Shown here: positions 55,038 through 64,000 of the stretch, in pieces
How the letters are laid out: each line of letters opens with the position of its first letter
How positions within the stretch are numbered: position 1 is the stretch's first letter
Origin: Bagarius yarrelli
Taxonomy: Eukaryota; Chordata; Actinopteri; Siluriformes; Sisoridae
Direction of reading: 5' to 3'
NCBI GenBank assembly: GCA_005784505.1
Contig: VCAZ01000111.1
Location: 850,537 to 914,536, forward strand
DNA: 64,000 nucleotides
The notes under the pieces: model-generated
What the model was told of the DNA's origin: nothing
What the model saw: the letters and a program-made list of their open reading frames with translations, nothing else
Database searches by the model: none
Made by a program: the position numbers and the translations under genes

Positions 55038-56060
55038 ATTGATCAGGGACTCATTCTTCTACTTCCCTCTCTTGTGGTGTGCCACAAGGCTCCATTCTCT
55101 GTCCCATTTTATTTTCACTTAACATGCTGCCTCTTGGGTCAATTACGGGTCAAAGATACTGATGCAGTTGGAACTGATTGCATTAATGATACTAAGCTGG
55201 TGGTGAGAGCGACCAACTTTATATTATGGTGATTAGAGCAAGATTTTCTTAACTTAATTAAACAAATGACCGATTATGTTGTTTGAGGAGTCTGTAACTT
55301 TTGAGTTTGATGCACTGACTTAAAATCTTAAACCAACTGTCAAAAATCTGGGTGTGATTTTTTGATAGATGCCTGAAAGTTAATAAAACAAATTGACAGC
55401 ATGGTTAAAGCTAGCTTTTTTTAGCTACATCTTTTAGCCAATGTTAAACCATTTTATAATTGGTCTAAGCTTGAGAAACCCATTAATGCTTTTATCAATT
55501 CAAGACTATATTATTGCAATGCACTTTATTTTGGTGTCTCACAGTCGTCCCTCAGACACCTTTAGTGGTGCAGAATGCTGCAGCCTACTTTTTTAACTAA
55601 CACGCAAACGTGAGCACATCACCCCAATTCTGTATTCGCTCCAGTGGCTTTCAGTTTCATTAGTTAAGTTAATTTGAAATTTCTATTTTTTGTTTTTTTA
55701 AAGCTGTGACTAAGATGCTGGCTTTTAGTCAGCCAAACGAAAAGTTCTGAAATCAACAAATAAACTTTTGCTGTAAGTCTGAGGGTCAAGGTATAAACTA
55801 TGGGGTTGACTGGGTTTTTTCTGTGGCTGGGCCTATACTCTGGAAGAAGCTTCTGTTTGATATAGGCACTATTACTGACCTGGGCCTTTTTAAAATTAGG
55901 CTTAAAACATATTTATTTAGACTGGCTTTTAATCTAGCAATGCTGTGACATTTTTCTAGATTTTATCTGGAATTTTTTATTGATCTATCTTGTTTTTATT
56001 TGAAAGATCTTTGATTCACCCTGTGTGTTATAAAGGGCTGTATAAATAAATATAAATATA
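55038..56060 (+). pseudogene. L2-like LINE, 3' half of ORF2 and 3' UTR
   Basis: The plus strand gives SCGVPQGSILCPILFSLNM (reverse transcriptase block GVPQGSxLGPxLF), then a degraded equivalent of YADDTQL (INDTKLVV), VKNLGVIFDS, FISSRLDYCNALYFGV, LVQNAAA and HITPILYSLQWLS in the order typical of L2-clade ORF2. Frame shifts and stops are frequent, and the YADD catalytic site is destroyed. The end (TATAAAGGGCTGTATAAATA) resembles the L2 3' terminus ahead of a short AAATAT tail. About 1 kb remains: a 5'-truncated, dead copy. Confidence 0.8.
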
Positions 56061-56554
56061 CTAGAGGTGTCGCAATTTTGGGCCCTTTGAAAGAAAATAA
56101 GGTTGGGGACCCTACCACAACCATTCTGCACCGATCATTAAATTATGTTACTGCTAGTACAGTACTTTCTCAGGGCCCCAAAGTGAGTGTTAGTATAATC
56201 CTAACCCCACTCTAACCTCAAAAATTGCAATCTCAGTATTATAAATGCAATATTATAGTAGCAAATAAAGCCTATGTGGTTATCCAGGGTAGCTGGGTGG
56301 ATGATAATGATGAATACTGACAGTCATTTAACAGAAAATATCTGGTAACTATAGCAACACATTAGTATTTAAGGGATGTTAACCTCTGGTGACAAAACTA
56401 GCAATTTAGGAGAAGTCAAATCTTAATATCAAACTTCGATCCAAAGGCTGATTAAGCTGATTGAAATGTCTGTAATGAAACATGAACCCGTGCTACTCTA
56501 AGGTCAACAGTGTGTCCTGATCCAAAAATTAAATGAAATGAATAAAATGCAGAA
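56061..56554. other. Unique spacer between LINE remnants
   Basis: Nothing recognised. Confidence 0.35.
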
Positions 56555-56855
56555 ACTGGATTTTGTTTACTCCGTCAAAACTGGACTACTGCTACTGTCT
56601 CCTAGCTGGTTTGCTGCTAATCATCGTTTGACCTCTGCGACTGATTCTTTTTAGATTCTCTCACCCCACCCTGCTGCTGCGTTTCTTCCGCAGGCTTTCT
56701 GTAGTTGCTCGTTTTCGATTTCACACCCAGATGCTTGCCTACAATAATAAATTTGGACCAACATCCATTTACTTCAAAACACTTCTCACAATTGAACTAT
56801 GCTCCCGATTATTCTCCAGTACTGCTCGACTAGTCCACCATCTCTTGGAGGGGGT
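56555..56855 (+). pseudogene. Second LINE remnant (C-terminal part)
   Basis: KTGLLLLSPSW-type sequence aligns with the L-D-Y-C-N-S-L-L-A-G block (LDYCYCLLAG in another frame), and further on RFHTQMLAYN, FGPTSIY, LFSSTARLVHH fits the C-terminal end of a fish L2-like ORF2. It is in multiple frames. It is distinct from the copy at 55038 because the same LDYC block is present in both. Confidence 0.45.
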
Positions 56856-59396
56856 TTAATAACATCATGCCTTATTTTTTCCGCTTAGGTAATGGCATAA
56901 CCTCTTTTTGACACTTCTTAAACACTTCGAATTGTCTTATTTGTGTGAATTTCGTATTATATTAACCCCAAACTGAGTTTTTCTACTGCTAGTATTCTTA
57001 ATTCATGACCTAGTAAACCAGTTCTTGCATGGGTTAAATGTCAAAGCTTTTAGATTAGTCAGTCTAAATACGGGGGTTTGCTCATTGTTAAAGAAAATGT
57101 ACACCTCTCTGGTTTTACTCTGAATCAGCATGAATTAGCTCTTGGCTAAATAATGTCTAATTACATAGCAAACAGACTATGTAATTATTAACAGCTGTTT
57201 ACTGAAATCTGCTGGTATCTGCATAGTGATAGCTGCCCAGAAGTCATAAAATTACACTATTAATTTTTAAGAGCACTGTTGTGCTCTCAATTTTAATCCG
57301 GTAGGAGGAGTCGATTTTCTCCTCCAGGAGGCGCTAAATCCGGCACCAGCAAGAATATTTTGATATGTTTATTGCATTTTATTGTTTTTTTTTTTTTACA
57401 TAATGTAAACTGGTTGCAAATGCTACTCAAAATTTCTCACTCACTTATAAAACTGTTAATATAGTATAGTTTTTATTTATTAATTTATTTTTAAATAGAT
57501 GTTCTGGAAGCCATCTTTAGTGCCAGCATCGAACCTAATTAAACAACCTGTTATGTACACCAAAAGAAATGCTTAAAAAGTTGGTGTCCCAGAGTGGGGC
57601 AAAATAGAGATTTCTTCGTAATTTGGAATTAATTCTTTCGTAAGTAAAACTACTTTTTATTTTAGTATTAACCGAAAAAGCCTATTGAATGCGACACATA
57701 TTTTACAATTTGTTTAAACTGAAATGTGTGTGTGGCAGTGTGTGTATACGACCACCCTGTAATGATAAATATCCACCCAGTGTTTTTTTCTTTTCATTTC
57801 GTTAAATCATTTCCTATCTCAAATCAAACCGTTTTTAGATGCCTGTTTTTGTTAGATCAGATGTACCAAAGCAGGTCATTAGCAGGATGCTAACAAGTAG
57901 CGAGCCTGTCAACATACTGTACATGAAACAGGCAGTGACCAAGTGAAGGACTTGTGTATAAATAGAGTAAGTGATTTTGATGGACTGATAAGATGCTGGT
58001 GTATCTAAGGAGCACCTGAGTGGTGAGAGTGAGTGCTGGTTGGGTGTGGAAATTAAGTCAGGTGTGCATTAAGTTGATGGTTAAGATAACATGGTAACAC
58101 AACATTAATCTTACCTTTGTAGATGGTTTATAACGGTGTCTGTTAATGATGCATAAGTCATTAAAAACATTTTTAAATGGTTTTGTAGCAGTGGAAACAC
58201 CACGCAGAACAGAGGGGTGTGGTTAACAGCTCATTACCATTTAAAGCGACATGCACTGAAATGGATCAGTGTGAACAGAAACGTTTTTGACAAGGTAAAA
58301 TTTGTGTCTTTTTTACACAAACAATTAGAATTTTTAATCAAAGTATATTATCGGCTTTGCAATAAGACTCCAAAGAATCAGATTAACTAGTGGGAAAATT
58401 CGCATTCAAAAGTTTAAAGTTTACCTTGAATTTTTTTGATAGTTTTCTAAAAACAAATGTAAAATTACGCAAACTAGATGGATAAAATAACCCAAATGAA
58501 TAGATTTTTGGATGGATAGATACATAGAGGTTTTTTTTTAAATCTAACAATTTAGCGACACTAAACAGATGTCAGCCTGTCAACAGATATCTAAATAGAG
58601 AAAAACTAATAAACCAATACGAAATTTGGGAAGACACTAAAACTATATAACAATTGCTTACCTGCCGAGATCTCCAGAAAGTACACCAGAGTGTTTAGTG
58701 GTAGAAGTGAATCTCAGAAAGAGAATCAATGTGTTACGCAGGCAATTATTGATTTCATGTTTAGAATCTGATCTTTAATCTTGCCCTCAGTTGCTGTCTG
58801 ATATGATTTTTTTATTTATTTGATATATCAACCTAGACAAAATTGTACTGTAAGATATTGAAGCCAGCACAAATTGTCAAACACACATCTATAGTTGATG
58901 TGTGTAATTTTGGGTATTATCCGTGCGCCAACTCCGAACATATCGCATTGCAGACTGTCTTGTTGGCAAATCCCCGTGCCTCAGCATTAAAAGACAAATT
59001 AAATTTCAATATCTTAGAACATAATCTGATTTTGTTGTTTATTAAATGTAGCCTGAAGCATCTTTCAAGTTTATTTGTGCTTAGTGAAATTAAAATGCAA
59101 ATCACTGCTTAATTGCTTAATCTCCGTCGGAAGAAAAAAGGCATGAAAGTTGCTCAGATCTTATCTTTCTTTTTTCCTTTCGACATGAATGAACTTAAAC
59201 ACTAATTCCAAACAGCATCAAAGCAAAGTTTCATTTCAGATTATACAGTATAGCAGGGCTTTTTAAGTAAAAATCCAGGCCATCTATATGCCTAAAATTA
59301 CAGCTTTGTTGTTCTTAATTTATCCTGAAGTGCCTTTACTGCCCATTTACTGCTTCGCCCCTTTTAATTTCTCTTTTTCTTTATTTCTCTCCTTCC

Positions 59397-59397
<1 letters not shown>
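56856..59397. other. Two and a half kilobases, unrecognised
   Basis: AT-rich. A small hairpin (GGAGGAG / CTCCTCC) lies at about 57305-57329. An 89-codon frame at 58843-59112 has no motif. Confidence 0.35.
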
Positions 59398-59439
<42 letters not shown>

Positions 59440-59515
59440 GCTATCTCTCTTTTTCTCTCTCATTATAACTTTCTCTCTCCATTTCTGTCTCTCTCGCTAT
59501 CTCTAACTTTTTCTC
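59398..59515 (+). repeat. (CT)n microsatellite and flanking CT-rich sequence
   Basis: About 40 bp of pure CT from 59398, then interrupted CTTT/CTCT units. Confidence 0.93.
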
Positions 59516-60179
59516 TTTATCATTTACTGGCAAATATTTTTCATTGAAAACTAAATTAGTAAATTAGTAGCGGCGCTAACGAGGGATTAAAGATATAACT
59601 TGCTCGTGTATCACTATAGACTAAAAGTAAAACCAACAGTTTTATAGGAGATTAAATACTAGATCATCATTTTTGAAAAACGTCTCCAATCTCTAAAGCA
59701 CACAGCCTTTTAAAGACGTCTCCAGTGTCTCCTACTTAGTACAATAAATGTGTCTAGAAACAGTTTTCTGTTGTAGGAAGAGACAGTCTGACTTTTTGTC
59801 AGAGCTGTTACTTCAAATGAGTATAAAACCTTCCTTTATTGCTGTTAGGCTCTTATGCTGAGTCTGATACTAAAAAATAGAAATGTTCTGCTTCTTTATT
59901 GTTTGAATGTAAGAGACATCACTGGAGGTTTAAAACAGTTATGCATAGATGTTTGAAGAGATAAATAAATGTCCTGCTTTTGTCTCGCTTTATATAAATT
60001 ATGTAGTTCTTGGTAATTACAGCCATGATAATATGAAAGCCTGGCAACAAGATATCACTTTTACATATATTATAGCTTTATAATTATAAACGAAAAATAA
60101 TACTAAGTACCTAAAATTCCGGACCCAGATTTATTTATTCACTGCCACATAATCTACACAATGTTTTGGGAAACCCTGT
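59516..60179. other. Unique AT-rich sequence
   Basis: No recognisable feature. Confidence 0.35.
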
Positions 60180-60187
60180 CTGTAGAC

Positions 60188-60356
60188 CAGGGGTGGGCAA
60201 GCTCGGTCCTGGAGGGTCGTTGTCCTGCAGAGTTTGGGTAAGTTTCAAGTATATCTAGCAAGGTCTTAATTAGTTGGTTCAGGTGTGTTTTATTAGTGTT
60301 GGAGCTAAACTCTGCAGGACACCCCGACTCTCCAGGAGCAAGATTGCCCACCCCTG
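60188..60356. mobile_element. hAT-type foldback MITE, 169 bp, intact 8-bp target duplication
   Basis: It starts CAGGGGTGGGCAAGCTCGGT and ends GATTGCCCACCCCTG. The arms are inverted repeats of about 48 bp (CCTGGAGGGTCG, GTCCTGCAGAGTT and their complements). CTGTAGAC is perfectly duplicated at 60180-60187 and 60357-60364. CAGGGGTG termini and an 8-bp duplication are hallmarks of hAT elements. No coding capacity. Confidence 0.9.
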
Positions 60357-60455
60357 CTGTAGACTGTAATCTGGGTGCCAATACATAAGTGAAAATGGCA
60401 GACATAGACTCAAACTGCCACATACTACAGTACATTTAGAAAAAACAGTCAGCAT

Positions 60456-60540
60456 ATAAATCATGTCTTTGGACTGAGGCAGGAAACCAAAATACCCAAC
60501 GGAACCCAACTACAGCACAGGAGGAAACTCCACACTCGAA
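60456..60540 (-). mobile_element. AFC-like SINE fragment, reverse orientation
   Basis: ATGTCTTTGGACTGAGGCAG and GAAACTCCACAC are the reverse of CAGTCCAAAGACAT and GTGTGGAGTTTGC. Strongly decayed. Confidence 0.5.
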
Positions 60541-61456
60541 AAAATATGAGTCAAACCTCCAACACCGAGTAGTGCGAGTGATTCTCTCGGGTCAGCTGGA
60601 ATCGGGTTCTGACGTCCAGTCCTGCTGCTGCTGTCTCGCCCCAGCGCTGGGAAAAACATTACTCAGACACACAAGTGTACAGAGAAAAGTCTTTCATTTT
60701 ATTGTTGACAGAGTTGAGATATTTACACCCAGAATGATCAGCATGTATGTGAGGATAAAGGAAAAGGGCTACTTGTTAAATATGGGTTAAGCGAGAAGAA
60801 ACCAGATCTGCTACATGACAGTTTAGGTGTATATAACAGGAGTATCTAGAACAGAGTGACTTGGCCTTAAGTTTCCTGAGCCAAACAGTGGATTTGCCGT
60901 TAAAGGAGGCATGTGTGTAAAGAAAGAAACACAGATCAGAAGGAAAAGTGACGAATATGATGGATAAATGATCGTAATATTGGTCAGCGAGGATTAAAAC
61001 ACTAACTGTGCCTTTAATATCCTACCTAGGTTATATTGAAGGCAGACAGCCAAACAGACGGGTTTTTGGAACGTTTAGCTCAATGTATTAGCAGTTAAAT
61101 CTAAAAAAGAAAAAAAAAATCTTTTGTTATAATTTTACATTAAAATGACATCAGGTGTTGTTTTATTTCTTTCTTACCACATTAGTATTCGTTTATAATA
61201 AACGTCAGGGTTTTTTTTTGATACTTTTATATAATATATTCAGATATAAACAGCTTGTTATCGATTCCTTCTTAAGTTCTATGGTGAAAAAAACGTACTG
61301 ACATTTCGAAAGTGCTGATTCCTTAGGCTGCTTGTATAAATGTTAAATAAATAAAAATGTCTCTTTAAAAAAAGAAATGCTTTACCGTCTCAAGGATCAG
61401 ACGTTATTCTGGTAAATAAAAACCATTTGCAGTGAACGAGATCGTTGCTTTAATAC

Positions 61457-61459
<3 letters not shown>
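60541..61459. other. Unique sequence
   Basis: No recognisable feature. Confidence 0.35.

Positions 61460-61490
<31 letters not shown>
61460..61490 (+). repeat. (GA)n microsatellite
   Basis: About 15 pure AG/GA units abutting a SINE-A tail. Confidence 0.93.
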
Positions 61491-61492
<2 letters not shown>

Positions 61493-61568
61493 ATTGCTCA
61501 GTTGTATAAATGAGATAAATGCAAGTCAGTCTGGATAAGGACGTCTGTCAAATGCTGTAAATGTGAAA
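61493..61568 (+). mobile_element. SINE-A 3' end
   Basis: TTGCTCAGTTGTATAAATGA, GATAAATGCAAGTCAGTCTG and TCTGTCAAATGCTGTAAATG. Head and middle absent. Confidence 0.75.
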
Positions 61569-62410
61569 TAAATTTGATATCGTTTAATATCAATAAATTA
61601 GTATTGCTTAATGTGACCTCATCAGTGTAGTCATATACTGTAGTTATACAGGTGCTTCCTAGAACTTGAATATGTTTGAAATCCAAGGTCTGTCAGCTAT
61701 TCCTTATTTCTAAGCTTTGGTCCATCAGTTTATTACACACTCCTCTCCCATGAGTCATGGAAGTGCCAAAACATGTGCTTTAAAATTCAGAGGTCAAACA
61801 CAGTTCACAGTCAGCAAATGAGATCTCGGCAACATCTACTGTAATGGCATCTATCGTATTTTCCTGTCCTGTTTTTTTTAAGATGGCTGCCTGTCAGCTG
61901 AGAATTAGCCGGCCTTATGAATTTTCTACATAATTTCTATTCGTTCCTTCCGTTGTCTTCTTGACACATGATTAATGCAGCTGTATCTACTTTGTCAGGC
62001 AACGTTTTGTCAATTTTGCAGTAATAATGGATCTGTAATTAAGCGGTAAAATAACCCTTTGTAAGGGTTCTGAACATAGTGATTGCATGTCATGTTGGGT
62101 TCATTGTTGCTCAGACACATTCGAAGTTCTGATTATGGTTCAGTAGTTCAAACAAAGCCAGGATGCGAAGCTTCGGTTGCGGCTTGCAAATGGGATGAAT
62201 GTAGGCAATGTCTAAATAAAAAACAAAAAAGACATGCAATCGACTTGCTGATATAGCAAAAAAAAAAGGTGTAGAGCACAGCGATCATGCTGGATATTAT
62301 TTAGACGCACCTGTAAGAGTGGAAATCAGTAAGAAATATATACAACATTTTTATAATAAAGCCGAATGTGTTCGTCTTCAGTAAATAAACTGTAGAACTA
62401 GCCTTAGAAC
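61569..62410. other. Unique sequence with a possible conserved block
   Basis: 61690-62060 is non-repetitive and contains TAAT-type cores (ACATGATTAATGCAGC, GATCTGTAATTAAGCGG). Candidate conserved non-coding element only. Confidence 0.3.
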
Positions 62411-62568
62411 ACCACATTTACGGCATTTGGCAGACACCCTTATACAGAGTGACTTTTTACACAAGGACCTTGCTTAGGGCGTCAGCATTGGTAACTTGGT
62501 GCTGCTGGGAATCATACCCCAATCCCCCAATTAGTAATCCAACACCTTAACCATTGCGCTACCACTTT
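62411..62568 (-). mobile_element. SINE-A copy, reverse orientation
   Basis: The reverse complement reads GTGGTAGCGCAATGGTTAAG, GTGTTGGATTACTAATTGGG, GATTGGGGTATGATTCCCAG, CCAAGTTACCAATGCTGACG and AGTCACTCTGTATAAGGGTG. Confidence 0.85.
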
Positions 62569-63196
62569 GTGCATACCCGCTTAGCACAAGGTGTGAATAC
62601 ACTAGGGCTGGGTTGATAAACGATACCGTATCGAATCACTTTAAATATTATTCCTATAATGATGATGTAATAAACTAGTTGGAGTAGAATCCATAATGCA
62701 GGTAAAAGGTTTACTGACGATACCACAGTACCAGAATCCGGAACAGTAAACAAAACCTGTTAGAAAACCAATAAGAATAGTCCAACGTTTTGGTGAGCAT
62801 TGCTCATTGTTTTGAAAAATCCTGTTGTTCTTGAAGTGTGTTCCCACTGGGAAAAAATATGTTCTCTGTGAGAAAATGTTTCTGTTACATATGAAAGCAG
62901 CGTATGAAGATTAGGGCTACACTGCATTAGTCTTCACAATTTTGTCTAAGTTGCTTTGTTGATAATATACAGTACATCCTATTGGTTGCATGCACTCGGT
63001 TTAATAGAGATCTGATTATTTCATACCTAATTAGATAAAAGCAAATGACTCATGTGAAATTCATAAATCTGTCTGTTAAACCAATATTCAGCTGCCGCTG
63101 CACTTAGAGCCCAAATATAGCATATGAATATGTTTAAAGCAAATTCTAATTATACTGAATGAAGAGAATATATATGTTTTTATTCGCTGTGGCAAA
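62569..63196. other. Unique AT-rich sequence
   Basis: No recognisable feature. Confidence 0.35.
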
Positions 63197-63337
63197 AAGA
63201 TAGATAGATAGATAGATAGATAGACAGACGAACAGATTTGTGGATGGATGGATGGATGGATGGATGGATAAAAAGATAGATAGCTGGATAGATAGATAGA
63301 TAGATAGATGGATGGATGGATGGATGGATGGATGGTT
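63197..63337 (+). repeat. (GATA)n/(GGAT)n compound tetranucleotide array
   Basis: Alternating GATA and GGAT blocks with AAAAGATAGATAGCTGGATA between them. Confidence 0.95.
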
Positions 63338-63484
63338 AGGTATTAGAATATCTTTGACATAAGCAGAATTATCCCAACTAACATTTAGTCCTTTAATACT
63401 TGCTGATCTCTTACTTGCTAGTCCTTTAATACTTGCTGAGAAAAGCAGAATGCAACATAATTACTGTCAGAATTTTGCTACAGA

Positions 63485-63575
63485 GACAGTGAGCCCTTTG
63501 CCTGGCACCTCCAAAGTTAGGGGTTTAAATTTTACTCCTAAATTTGAATGTTCTGCCCATGCCCATTTCCTCAAA
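63485..63575 (+). mobile_element. Diverged AFC-related SINE fragment
   Basis: GCCTGGCACCTCCAAAGTTA, GGGGTTTAAATTTTACTCCT and GAATGTTCTGCCCATGCCCA resemble the B-box region and the TTTGCATGTTCTCC block. Weak. Confidence 0.4.
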
Positions 63576-63586
63576 GGATCTCTTTC

Positions 63587-63745
63587 GGGGAAGTGGTGGC
63601 TCAAATGGTTAAGTTGTTGATTGGAAGAACTGGAAGACCTGGATTTCAGGCCCCAATGCCACCAGTCACCACTATTGGTTCCTTGAGCAAGACCCTTAAC
63701 CCTTCGGGCTCCAGTATCTGCACTTGTATCATAGCTGAATTGATC
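63587..63745 (+). mobile_element. SINE-B copy
   Basis: GGGGAAGTGGTGGCTCAAAT, GTTGTTGATTGGAAGAACTG, GGCCCCAATGCCACCAGTCA, CCTTGAGCAAGACCCTTAAC and TGTATCATAGCTGAATTGAT. The last part of the tail is missing. Confidence 0.7.
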
Positions 63746-64000
63746 TACAGGTTTTTCACCATCATGTATAGGATGAGCTGTTTGATTAATGGATCATTAT
63801 TGATGGATACTGTGTCCTAGAAAAAAAATGTTTAAACTGAAGATAAATACAGAAATAAACAGATTATAGTTTACATCATGGATCATCCCTTTTACTTCAA
63901 ATCATAGATAGATCCTTTGTTGAGAGGGAAATGCATGCTTTGCTGCCTTTCAGAGATGAGCTTATTAGCGTTGCGTTCCACATAGAAACACACATCACTT
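63746..64000. other. Unique sequence to window end
   Basis: Nothing recognised. Confidence 0.35.

Noticed and set aside
62612..62890. Possible DNA transposon (start CTGGGTTGATAAACGATACC)
   Set aside because: Only one end resembles a known repeat start and no matching terminus or duplication was found.

Overview
This window looks like non-coding DNA from a teleost fish. The mobile-element content is typical of teleosts: dense tRNA-derived SINEs, Tc1/mariner elements and their MITEs, hAT MITEs, and Rex1-like and L2-like LINE fragments. The combination of SINE families suggests an otophysan such as a catfish or a relative; this is inference from remembered repeat consensus sequences. The DNA is AT-rich and full of microsatellites. 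I found no convincing host protein-coding exon, no intact RNA gene, no CRISPR array and no bacterial-type operon. It reads as a gene desert or the inside of a large intron. Open frames of 60-155 codons are chance frames, microsatellite translations or decayed transposon pieces.

Most recognisable content falls into a few families. (1) SINE-A: tRNA-like head with A and B boxes, a middle containing TTGAGCAAGACCCTTAA, and a 3' module GCTCTGGATAAGGGCGTCTG followed by CCAAATGCTGTAAATG, resembling the conserved domain of fish V-SINEs. About 20 copies lie on both strands. (2) SINE-B: a similar head with a different tail (TCTGACCCCAACTTTCTAA). (3) AFC-like SINEs (GTTTGCATGTTCTCCCCGTG ... GATGGACTGGCGACCTGTCC) ending in variable short tandem repeats. 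(4) SINE-C: two reverse-oriented tRNA-like copies. (5) A Tc1-related MITE family, eight copies. (6) One decayed Tc1-like transposase gene. (7) Three hAT-type elements. (8) LINE remnants of at least three kinds. (9) One truncated U6 snRNA pseudogene fused to a SINE-B.

Layout. 1-7 kb: AFC SINE, U6/SINE-B chimera, a MITE carrying a nested LINE tail, and one half of an inverted repeat pair whose partner is at 7.2-7.55 kb. 7.7-9.8 kb: nothing recognised. 9.8-18.7 kb: a cluster of SINEs, two large tetranucleotide arrays, a Rex1 fragment and a hAT MITE. 18.7-23.3 kb: mostly unique. 23.3-36.9 kb: densest in mobile elements, with a LINE remnant, two hAT/Tc1 elements and a telomere-like array inside the Tc1 gene. 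37-47 kb: mostly unique, with blocks that look like conserved non-coding candidates. 47.8-48.6 kb: a MITE expanded with telomere-like repeats. 49.5-53.2 kb: unrecognised. 53.2-56.9 kb: nested SINEs and LINE remnants. 57-64 kb: mostly unique, with one hAT MITE that has a perfect 8-bp target duplication and a terminal SINE/microsatellite cluster.

The most notable signal is that both telomere-like (CCCTAA)n arrays sit inside Tc1-superfamily elements. One splits a transposase reading frame at a sharp junction; the other is amplified together with about 90 bp of MITE sequence. I see no new gene system. Family assignments rest on recalled consensus sequences and motifs, not database searches.
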